Assembly (NCBI RefSeq): GCF_034190915.1
Contig: NW_026947496.1
Location: 58,042,501 to 58,106,500 of the forward strand
Length of the DNA stretch: 64,000 bases
Direction of reading: 5' to 3'
DNA from: Cavia porcellus
Taxonomy: Eukaryota > Chordata > Mammalia > Rodentia > Caviidae
Part shown: in pieces, positions 9,995-16,878 of the stretch
Numbering within the stretch: position 1 is the first letter of the stretch
How the letters are laid out: every line of letters starts with the position of its first letter
Notes under the pieces: generated by a model
What the model was told of the DNA's origin: nothing
What the model saw: only the letters and a program-made list of their open reading frames with translations
Databases searched by the model: none
Program-made: the position numbers and the translations under genes

Positions 9995-12566
9995 TGCGCT
10001 CCGTTGGATTCGCTACGCGCGTCAGCCGTTCTGGAACCCACAATGGTTCTCTTCCTGGTTCCTGTGGGAAAACACAAACCGCACCTCGGTTCCAGCTGAC
10101 TACTGGATCCGGGCCCATCCATTGTCCCGTCAGGACATCTTTCCATTTCACCCATCCCCTATTGCTAGGAGATGGATTACAATGTTCCATAGCCGGGGAG
10201 TGGTTGTTGTTGTTCAGGTTCAAAAAATTGTATGTGAATAGTGCCATGGAGAGCCGTGCCTTTGGGGGCAGGCCCTGGCTTACTCCCCCTTTTTGTTTTT
10301 GTAGAATTTCTTTAAGGCTTCTATGAGCCCTTTCAATGATTCCTTGACCTTGGGGATTGTATGGAATACCATGTTTTAATTGAACCCCCATTTTTTTGCA
10401 GAACTCATTAAAGGCTTTGCCTATATAGGCTGGTCCATTATCAGTTTTTAATATTTTTGGTTTGTCCCATGCGGCCCAGGCCGCCAAGCAATGGTTTATC
10501 ACATTAGACACCTTTTCGCCTGTCTCCACAGTCGCGAATATAATATGAGAACAGGTGTCCGTGGAGACATGGACATATTTAAGAGATCCAAATTCTGTCA
10601 TGTGTGTGACATCCATTTGCCAAGTATCGCCAGGGATCAACCCCCTGGGGTTAACCCCCGTTGATACGGCAGGCGTGTATGTGGTGCATGAGCCGCACAG
10701 TCGCACGATGTCCCGCGCGTCAGCCCTGGAGATGTGGTACTGGTTGGCTAGCGTCCTGGCGTTGACATGGAATTTGTCATGGAACTGACGGGCTTGCTCT
10801 ATTGGAGATAACATATTGAAAATCCACAACGGGCGAGTGGCCGCGTCAGCAGCCGCATTGCCCTGTACCATGGGCCCTGGTAGGCGTGTATGTGCTCTTA
10901 TGTGAGTGATGTATATTTTGTTGTGTCTATTTATGAGCAATGTCTGGATAGACAGAAACAAATTAGTCACTTTGGAGGTTGGCTTAATTGGGCCTGCAGT
11001 CTCAAGGACCTGTATGGCATTGATCACATATTTTGAATCAGAGATAATATTAAGGGCTCCTGGGAACTTCTCGAGGACGGTTTGTACAATTTGTAACTCT
11101 ACCACTTGTGGTTGATCTGGTTCAAATTGTATGCTGATTGGAGGCATACCTGAGACCACATAGGCCCCTATCCCGGTTTTTGACCCATCAGTATAGACCG
11201 TTGTTGCAGGAGTAAGGGGTGCAGGGGCGGTGATTTTTGGAAATATCACCGGATGTTGAGTAACAAACTGTAGTATAGGGTCCTTGGGGAACTGATTGTC
11301 TATCTCCCCAAGAAAAACACATCTCAGGATGGCCCAAGTATCTATGCAAGCAGTCAGGATTTTTATTTGAGAAGCGGTATAAGGCACCCGAATAGCGTGA
11401 GGCGTGGAGCCAAAATGCTGGATGGCTCTACCATGTGCCTCCAGAGCCAGGGAAGCAACTGTTTCCGGGTAATGTTCAATAATCTTGGCAGGTGAAACCT
11501 TAGGGTGCACCCACAGAAGTGGTCCTTTCTGCCAAATCACTGCCGTGGGCTGAGAACTGGTCTGCAACAAGCAGACCTCAAAAGGCTGTTCTGGGTCAAT
11601 TCTCTGTAAAGTAGCTTTGCTTAGGGCCTCTTCTATCTTTTTTAGAGCAACTCTGGCTTCTGGGGTGAACTCTCTAGGGGAGGCAATATCCGGATCTCCT
11701 CTCAGGAGATCAAACAGGGGCTTTAAGTCCGAATTAGGGATGTGCAAGTAAGGTCTGATCCAATTTATATCTCCCAATAACTTTTGCATGTCATTTAGGG
11801 TTGTAAGATTATCTGTTCTGATGGTTACCTTCTGTGGAGAAATCGATGTAGGGGAGACTTTGGTACCCAAGTAGGTTACTATGTCTCCTCCCTGAATCTT
11901 GTCAGGGGCAATATGTAAATTGGCCTTTCTCAGGGCCTTGACCAGTTGGCCTAGCATATCCTCTAACCTATTTACATCTTTTGCACTGATCAGCAGATCA
12001 TCCATGTAATGAATACACCTAACTCTGGGGAAGGCCTCGCGTAGGGGGGCCAGTAGAGAATCAAGGTAAATCTGACACATGGTGGGACTGTTGGCCATAC
12101 CCTGGGGTAATGTGACCCACTCGTACCTCTGATCAGGACTTTCTTGGTTAATGGTGGGTAGGGTAAAGGCGAATCTATGGGTGTCCTCTGGATGCAGGGG
12201 GATTGAGAAGAAACAGTCTCTAAGATCTATAACATAAACTGGCCAGGACTGAGGGATGGCCGAGAGAGCTGGCAGCCCCCTCTGGATCGCCCCCAGGGGT
12301 TGCATCTGCGCGTTGACTGCCCTTAGATCATGGAGCAGCCTCCACTTACCTGATTTCTTTCTAATAACAAAAACAGGGGTATTCCAAGGGGAGGTTGATG
12401 GCTTTATGTGCCCTGCCTGAAACTGGGTTTTGACTATCTTGGTTAATGCTAAAAGCTTCTCCCTGGGTAGGGGCCACTGAGGTACCCAAACCGGATTTTG
12501 GGATTTCCAAGTGATCTTAATTGGAGTGGGCAGGAGAGCTTTCTCAGTGGCCCCTAGGAAAAACCC
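9900..12566 (-). CDS. pol: Pol: reverse transcriptase, RNase H, integrase (inner provirus)
   Basis: About 888 codons entered by -1 frameshift from pro at 12566-12560; the first ATG in this frame (12305) is internal to RT, so the frame has no start of its own. RT shows LPQGMANSP and the catalytic YMDD (about residues 186-189). RNase H shows its acidic set, beginning with YTDGS (about 455) and including SDSKY and the GNAAAD region. Integrase has the N-terminal zinc-binding His residues with CGSC (about 620), then the DDE core: D in WQMDV (about 649), D in KTDNG (about 706) and E in GIIERAH 36 residues later (the D-X35-E spacing of retroviral integrases). No interruption seen. It copies genomic RNA and integrates the DNA. 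Confidence 0.94.
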   Translation of the reverse strand, partial: GFFLGATEKALLPTPIKITWKSQNPVWVPQWPLPREKLLALTKIVKTQFQAGHIKPSTSPWNTPVFVIRKKSGKWRLLHDLRAVNAQMQPLGAIQRGLPALSAIPQSWPVYVIDLRDCFFSIPLHPEDTHRFAFTLPTINQESPDQRYEWVTLPQGMANSPTMCQIYLDSLLAPLREAFPRVRCIHYMDDLLISAKDVNRLEDMLGQLVKALRKANLHIAPDKIQGGDIVTYLGTKVSPTSISPQKVTIRTDNLTTLNDMQKLLGDINWIRPYLHIPNSDLKPLFDLLRGDPDIASPREFTPEARVALKKIEEALSKATLQRIDPEQPFEVCLLQTSSQPTAVIWQKGPLLWVHPKVSPAKIIEHYPETVASLALEAHGRAIQHFGSTPHAIRVPYTASQIKILTACIDTWAILRCVFLGEIDNQFPKDPILQFVTQHPVIFPKITAPAPLTPATTVYTDGSKTGIGAYVVSGMPPISIQFEPDQPQVVELQIVQTVLEKFPGALNIISDSKYVINAIQVLETAGPIKPTSKVTNLFLSIQTLLINRHNKIYITHIRAHTRLPGPMVQGNAAADAATRPLWIFNMLSPIEQARQFHDKFHVNARTLANQYHISRADARDIVRLCGSCTTYTPAVSTGVNPRGLIPGDTWQMDVTHMTEFGSLKYVHVSTDTCSHIIFATVETGEKVSNVINHCLAAWAAWDKPKILKTDNGPAYIGKAFNEFCKKMGVQLKHGIPYNPQGQGIIERAHRSLKEILQKQKGGVSQGLPPKARLSMALFTYNFLNLNNNNHSPAMEHCNPSPSNRGWVKWKDVLTGQWMGPDPVVSWNRGAVCVFPQEPGREPLWVPERLTRVANPTERNAGDTPKLNGNEQPGQDRSDQDTAARPSDTV

Positions 12567-13459
12567 AGCCCATGTCTATCTTTCCTTTTTTCTACAGATA
12601 CGGGAGATGTCCGGCCCTGCAGGGCAGAGCCCAAGCCCTTGCCAGGGACATATCCCTGATTTCTAAGTATGCCTTTAGCTTGGGGAGAACAGGTGGATGT
12701 AAGAGTGACATCCATCTGAGTGAGGATGTCTCTTCCCCACAAGGATATCGGCAGCTGTAGAACAAAAGGTTGAAAATGTCCTTGGTGACCTTCCTCATCA
12801 CACCAAGGCAGGGTCACGGCACTAACCTGGGGGGCAGCCACCATCCCCAACCCTTGGAGTGTGTTATCAGCTGTATTGGTGGGCCAGCTAGAAGGCCAGT
12901 CTTTCTTGGAGACAATGGAGCGGTCTGCCCCTGTATCCAGGAGTCCTGTTATTTTTTTACCATTAACCCTGAGCGAGAGCATGGGTCTTTTATCAAGAGT
13001 CATATGAAGTCCTTCAAAAATTTCTCCAGAGGAGCCAAAACCCTGATCCCCTCTAACCCGTTGTCTAGACTGGAATCTCTCATGGAGACTGGGGAGCAAT
13101 AAAAGTTGTGCTATCTTATCCCCCTCATTAATCACCATGGTCCCTACATGAGATTGTACCATAATCTTAATGTTTCCTGTGTAGTCTGAGTCTATAACTC
13201 CAGGGATCACGGTAAGGCCCCGGAGGGCTGTGGAGGACCGTCCAATCACTAAACCAACTGACTTTTCAGGTAGCGGTCCTTTGAAGGTGGTCCCGACCAC
13301 CTGAACGCCCATATCGGGTGTTAATAGGAGTCTGGAGGCGACACAGAGGTCCACGCCTGCTGACCCAGGGGTAGCCCTTGTGGGGGGCTGCCACCTTGTG
13401 CTGTCCTGTCTAGGGGGTGGGGGCCCATCCGTAGGGAGGGCCCCCTCTGGCCGTTTTTT
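12554..13459 (-). CDS. pro: Pro: dUTPase plus aspartic protease with G-patch (inner provirus)
   Basis: A 301-codon frame entered by -1 frameshift from gag at 13459-13453 and ending TAG at 12556-12554. First comes a dUTPase domain (about residues 25-150) with the SAGVDL entry motif, the GRSS motif and the PGVIDSDYTG motif. Next is a retroviral aspartic protease with active site LLDTGAD (about 173) and the GRDIL flap-distal motif. A glycine-rich G-patch (QGYVPGKGLG, about 265-285) closes the frame. A dUTPase within pro and a C-terminal G-patch together are typical of betaretroviruses (MPMV, SMRV, MMTV, HML elements). dUTPase hydrolyses dUTP and so limits uracil in viral DNA; the protease matures Gag and Pol. 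Confidence 0.93.
   Translation of the reverse strand, partial: KKRPEGALPTDGPPPPRQDSTRWQPPTRATPGSAGVDLCVASRLLLTPDMGVQVVGTTFKGPLPEKSVGLVIGRSSTALRGLTVIPGVIDSDYTGNIKIMVQSHVGTMVINEGDKIAQLLLLPSLHERFQSRQRVRGDQGFGSSGEIFEGLHMTLDKRPMLSLRVNGKKITGLLDTGADRSIVSKKDWPSSWPTNTADNTLQGLGMVAAPQVSAVTLPWCDEEGHQGHFQPFVLQLPISLWGRDILTQMDVTLTSTCSPQAKGILRNQGYVPGKGLGSALQGRTSPVSVEKRKDRHGLGFS
12560..12566 (-). other. pro-pol -1 frameshift site GGGTTTT
   Basis: On the minus strand the pro codons CTG GGT TTT contain the X XXY YYZ heptamer G GGT TTT. It stands two codons before the pro stop, and the -1 frame runs on into RT without a stop. Confidence 0.85.
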
Positions 13460-15324
13460 GGCTCCGGAATCTCCCTGCCACTAATACGGTTTCCCTGGGC
13501 ATCAAAAACTGATCTGCAATCTTTTGCTTTGTGAGAACCTTTACCGCACCTTTCGCAGGTCCCCGTTTGTTTGTCTGATTCCTGTCTTCTGGGTATAAAT
13601 TCCCCCCGTCCAGTCTTGGGGCAGTTTTTTCTTATGTGGTTAGGATCCCCACACTGGAAGCATCCCCTGGGCTTACCAGGGTCATTAGCCTTCTGAGGCC
13701 TTGTCTGTCGTAAAGCGGCAGCTAAAAGGGCAGCCACGCCTGAGTTGGACAGTGGCCCTCCTATTTCTCTGCAAATCTTGATCCAAGCTTCTATGTCTTT
13801 ATCCTTGTGAGGCGCTATGGCTGCCCTGCAGTCCTTGGTGCACTGCTCAAAGATCAACTGTTTAACAAGAGGAGCAGCAGCAATCGGATCTGAAAAGAGT
13901 CTATCAGCTGCCTCTTGCATTCTGGCCACAAAATCCACAAAAGGTTCTGCGTTGCCCTGAACAATTTTAGAGAGGCATTGTGAGGCCGCTCCTGTGTTGT
14001 TTACCTGCTTCCAGGCACGAATACCTATGTTGTGTATTTGTTCATATACACCTGGAGGGAATCTGGTTTGATCTTGGGCATATTGACCCTTACCCATAAG
14101 CATGTCCTCATTTTGTCCCCTATGGCCCCTAGCCGCATTTCTCTCGGCCTGCTCGGCAGCAAACTCAGTATACCAGGCGCGCCAGTCCAGAAAAGCCCCG
14201 GGGGCCAGGCAGGCTTTAGCCAACTGGGTCCAATCACTGGGTGTCAGGAAACCACCGGCGGACAGATTTTCCAACATTGTTATAGTGTAAGGAGCAGTAG
14301 GGCCAAACGTGGCAACCGCAGTTTTGAGCTCCTTAATTTGCTTAATCTCCAGTGGTTCCCAGTAATTGGGTCCCTGGCCTTGCGCCAGGTGTACCGGATA
14401 GAACCCACATTGTTCGTACTCATTTGCCCCATGGGGGATTTGTTCCATCTTAAATGTCCATCTACGAAAGTACTTTTCTTGGGACCTTGGTATTCTCTCA
14501 CAAGATGGTGTCTCCCTGTGAGATGACTGTCTCTCCCTATCACAAAATGGCGCCTCTTTACAACATGGCCGACCAGCCTTTAGGGCACAAGATGGCGGGT
14601 CGCCAGGCAAATAAGATGGCGGCTCTGCATGTGACAACGGTCCAGGCCACTCCCTCCATGGGGGTGGCAACGGAGGTGGGCCCCAGGCTGCCATCTCCCC
14701 ATAGGAACTGGCGTTTGGGACCCCCCAGGGTGGCGCGGAAGGCTCTATGACCTTCCGTTGGGGAGTGCTCAAGAGTTCTTTTCCCTTTTTTAGGTCTGTC
14801 TGCATCTTGACTAGATCTCTACGTAAAGCTGCGAAGGGATTAGGGGAGTCACTTACCTCATTGTCCTCGCCCTCCGAGGTATCTGAGTCTGAGGAATCCG
14901 AGGCAGGGGGCGCCTCTCTCTTGCCTCGCTCTCGCGAGCGCCCTCGCACGCTCCCTGCGACGGACCCCTCCCGGGAGGACTCCGAGCGGGCCCCCTCAAA
15001 AGCTCGGCGGGCCCGAGAGAGCCCGTCCGCGCTATCTTTAGCCCCGTTCCTCTCCCCTTTGAGGCAGGAATGAATCATCTCCCAGAGCGGCCGAACCGAA
15101 AGTGGAAGCCGGCACTCCGCTTCTGCTCGTTCTAAATCTTTACCCAATTTCTCCCAACAAGGCAGGGACAAATGTCCCGTCGGCAGGAACCAGGGTGCCG
15201 CCTCATCTATTTGTTGGAGGAATTCTGCAAGTGTCTTGGAACTTATTGATATGCCTGAAATCTTGAGCAGGTCTTTCACTGCTCTTACCAGTGACTTGGA
15301 ACTCTTAGTGGGTAAGTTGCCCAT
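13321..15324 (-). CDS. gag: Gag polyprotein (inner provirus), intact
   Basis: 667 codons from the ATG at 15324. An in-frame ATG nine codons upstream (15351) exists, but the one at 15324 gives Met-Gly, as needed for N-myristoylation and membrane targeting. Order: matrix (about 1-100), an acidic Ser/Asp-rich stretch, PSAP (about 193) and PPSY (about 235) late domains within a Pro-rich region, an unusual Pro/Cys repeat (about 235-275), capsid from about 310 with the major homology region near 455 (QGNAEPFVDFVARMQEA), and nucleocapsid with two CCHC zinc knuckles, CFQCG...C (about 552) and CERCG...C (about 588). It forms the viral core. The 3' end overlaps pro by 139 nt with the AAAAAAC shift site at 13459. 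Confidence 0.94.
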   Translation of the reverse strand: MGNLPTKSSKSLVRAVKDLLKISGISISSKTLAEFLQQIDEAAPWFLPTGHLSLPCWEKLGKDLERAEAECRLPLSVRPLWEMIHSCLKGERNGAKDSADGLSRARRAFEGARSESSREGSVAGSVRGRSRERGKREAPPASDSSDSDTSEGEDNEVSDSPNPFAALRRDLVKMQTDLKKGKELLSTPQRKVIEPSAPPWGVPNASSYGEMAAWGPPPLPPPWREWPGPLSHAEPPSYLPGDPPSCALKAGRPCCKEAPFCDRERQSSHRETPSCERIPRSQEKYFRRWTFKMEQIPHGANEYEQCGFYPVHLAQGQGPNYWEPLEIKQIKELKTAVATFGPTAPYTITMLENLSAGGFLTPSDWTQLAKACLAPGAFLDWRAWYTEFAAEQAERNAARGHRGQNEDMLMGKGQYAQDQTRFPPGVYEQIHNIGIRAWKQVNNTGAASQCLSKIVQGNAEPFVDFVARMQEAADRLFSDPIAAAPLVKQLIFEQCTKDCRAAIAPHKDKDIEAWIKICREIGGPLSNSGVAALLAAALRQTRPQKANDPGKPRGCFQCGDPNHIRKNCPKTGRGEFIPRRQESDKQTGTCERCGKGSHKAKDCRSVFDAQGNRISGREIPEPKNGQRGPSLRMGPHPLDRTAQGGSPPQGLPLGQQAWTSVSPPDSY
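13453..13459 (-). other. gag-pro -1 frameshift site AAAAAAC
   Basis: Gag codons CCA AAA AAC contain A AAA AAC, one of the most efficient retroviral slippery heptamers. The -1 frame is open from here through the dUTPase. The stimulatory pseudoknot downstream was not modelled. Confidence 0.9.
14502..14626 (-). repeat. Degenerate Pro-(Ser)-Cys/Tyr repeat in gag; antisense YY1-like sites
   Basis: Five related units start on the + strand at 14502, 14544, 14562, 14589 and 14613, each close to aagatggcg, and all spacings (42, 18, 27, 24) are multiples of three. In the gag sense they encode PPSY, PPSC, PCC, PFC and PSC. The PPSY unit is a candidate PPxY late domain, and PSY and PSC codons differ by one transition. 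On the + strand the best units (14589, 14613) match the YY1 consensus aagatggcgg. Confidence 0.65.
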
Positions 15325-15505
15325 GCCTGTCACTGAGAAGTTTGTTCTCACCGTGTGAGGCTAGTCTGCCACGTACACGTGAGCCTGAGGGGAGTCTAAA
15401 AAGCCCTGTAGGTGCGCGCCACCCAGAGCCCAGGTTTATCCCCTACTCACCTGTCCTGCAGTGCAGTACTGGAGCGTTGTCCGCCTCGTCTCGGGGGTGA
15501 TCAGT
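15325..15505 (-). other. Inner provirus 5' leader
   Basis: 181 nt between PBS and the gag start. This is where packaging and dimerisation signals and the major splice donor are expected. I did not identify any of them with certainty. Confidence 0.6.
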
Positions 15506-15523
15506 TCCCCGTACGGGCCACCA
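15506..15523 (-). other. Primer-binding site matching tRNA-Ile(AAT)
   Basis: Minus-strand TGGTGGCCCGTACGGGGA begins 2 nt after the end of the 5' LTR. Its complement equals the last 15 nt of eukaryotic tRNA-Ile(AAT) plus CCA, 18 of 18 by my knowledge of that tRNA; the match ends after base 18. It does not fit tRNA-Lys, the usual primer of many betaretroviruses. Confidence 0.82.
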
Positions 15524-15525
15524 AT

Positions 15526-15989
15526 TGTCGGTGTCGGTCCCGGCCGGCAGGAAAGGCACACGACAAGAGTTGTTGGCAGACAACCTTTCCGTTTATTCTC
15601 TCTCTCTCTCCGTACAGCCTGCTCCGGGATCCCCGATCCCGCCCGAGGGAAGCCTCCTCTGGTCCGCCCTCCGCGGCTCCTTGCGTGCTTCTCTCTGCGC
15701 TTCTTCTCTCTTACTCTATTCTCTCCTATATCTCCTTCCTATTCTGCCTCTCCCCAAGGGTGGCACCAGTATATATACGGATACAGTGTCCAATCATATT
15801 AAAGTAGGCAAGGCAAGCTGATTGGCTAACGGCAGTTGTTGCTGGGTGGACTGTCTTACAGGGTGTGTTGTTTACTAAGCAGGAAGCAGGATATAAGCGC
15901 CATCTTGGCACACTCGATGGGAGGGGTAATCTAGCTCAGGCTTCACTCTTTCCTACAGGCCTCATATCACCCGGCCAGGGCCCCCAACA
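15526..15989 (-). repeat. Inner provirus 5' LTR (464 bp)
   Basis: Transcriptional 5' LTR of the minus-strand provirus, reading from 15989 to 15526. TATA-like gtatatatac is at 15769-15778 and the AATAAA signal at 15592-15597 (complement). It differs from the left LTR by a for g at 15578 and t for c at 15847. Both changes lie in ggcgga contexts and look like CpG deamination. Confidence 0.95.
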
Positions 15990-16026
15990 CAGGAGTTCCG
16001 AACTTGTTGATCTGCAGGCCGGATCA
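15990..16026 (+). repeat. Right caggag duplication and last 31 bp of outer 5' LTR
   Basis: caggag (15990-15995) is the second copy of the inner target site. 15996-16026 resumes the outer LTR (ttccgaacttgttgatct...) and ends ...ggatca. The same 31 bp end the intact 3' LTR at 20431. Confidence 0.93.
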
Positions 16027-16028
16027 AG

Positions 16029-16046
16029 TGGCGCTCAGCGTGGGAG
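16029..16046 (+). other. Outer provirus primer-binding site, Lys-like
   Basis: tggcgctcagcgtgggag starts 2 nt after the outer 5' LTR. The closest tRNA I can recall is tRNA-Lys1,2, with about 3 mismatches in 18, so the primer assignment is tentative. Confidence 0.6.
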
Positions 16047-16278
16047 CCCCTGGCACGGAGAAGTTAACGAGGGAGCCGTTCGAGAGACAGCCGGCTTAAA
16101 CCGAAAGTGAAAGCAAATTGAACCAGAGACCTCGGCCGAGGAATGAGTAAACTGAATCAAGGATTAAAGTTTAAAGCAACAGGACATTAAATCAAGTGCC
16201 GAGACCTGCGCAGACGACTACCCGACGTCCTGCCCGAGTCACGGTGAGTGAACGGCAACCCCATTTCCCTTTCCCGAC
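16047..16278 (+). other. Outer provirus leader with likely splice donor
   Basis: About 230 nt between PBS and gag ATG. acggtgagtg at 16241-16250 fits a strong 5' splice site (cut after 16243). Packaging signals would lie here; not identified. Confidence 0.55.
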
Positions 16279-16878
16279 ATGGGTCAAGTATTGAGCGAAC
16301 ATGAACTGTTCGTTGGAGGCCTTATAAAGGCATTAAAGACAAGAGAGATAAGGGTTGAAAAACAAGAATTATTACAGTATTTTCAGTTTATTCATAAGGT
16401 TTGCCCTTGGTTCCCCCTAGAGGGTTCTATAGATACCAAGAGGTGGAATACAGTAAGAGATGTTTTAAAAGATTATTATAGAGTTTTCGGTCCAGAAAAG
16501 GTTCCTGTGACCACCTTTACATATTGGAATTTAATTTCTGAGCTGCTTGCCCAGAGGCATGCAGACCCTCAGGTTGAGGAGACAGCTGCACTGGGTGAGG
16601 CTGCCTTGCGCGACTCCCTTAAATCTACCTCAAAACCGTCCTCAGAAAAATCTGAAGCCTCTGATTTCTCAGATGCAGAGAATGATGGCCTGTTAGAGGT
16701 CCTCATACATGGTGATCTGCCACCACTTCCACCTGTTGACGTGATCAGCAGGTCCCAGGATGGCAGCCCGCCACTCCGTGTGCCTCCATGGCCAATTGGG
16801 GATTCATATAAGCCTTTAGAAACAACCTTAACTCTGAAAAGCTTGCAGCAGCACAACAGCTGGTGCAGGACCAGTTAG
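16279..16878 (+). pseudogene. gag: Truncated gag (matrix part) of outer provirus
   Basis: Starts with Met-Gly (myristoylation) and about 100 residues of betaretroviral matrix-like sequence (Trp/Tyr/Phe-rich, with KRW and YWN motifs). An acidic Ser/Glu-rich linker and a Pro-rich stretch (LPPLPPVD, VPPWP) follow. Near 16800-16835 the frame runs into sequence that in the next frame is the start of reverse transcriptase; gag then ends at a stop at 16878. All of CA and NC, the dUTPase and protease are gone, an internal deletion of perhaps 2-2.5 kb. The stump could still encode a membrane-targeted matrix fragment of about 199 residues. Confidence 0.85.

Larger units (their letters stand above)
7146..15989 (-). 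mobile_element. Inner provirus: apparently intact class II (betaretrovirus-like) ERV
   Basis: An 8844-bp minus-strand provirus. In transcription order: 5' LTR (15989-15526), tRNA-Ile PBS, gag, pro with dUTPase, pol, env, CTE-like element, polypurine tract, 3' LTR (7609-7146). The two 464-bp LTRs differ at 7198/15578 and 7467/15847 only. It sits inside the outer 5' LTR with a 6-bp caggag duplication. gag, pro, pol and env are all open over full length, and both frameshift sites have standard slippery heptamers. This is the expected organisation of a betaretrovirus, and I saw no inactivating change. Whether it is expressed or infectious cannot be told from sequence. Confidence 0.94.

Noticed and set aside
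9564..10241. 225-codon + strand frame antisense to env/pol
   Set aside because: Lies opposite two overlapping sense genes, whose codon bias opens the antisense frame; no domain.
14032..14526. 164-codon + strand frame antisense to gag
   Set aside because: Shadow of gag; no protein features.
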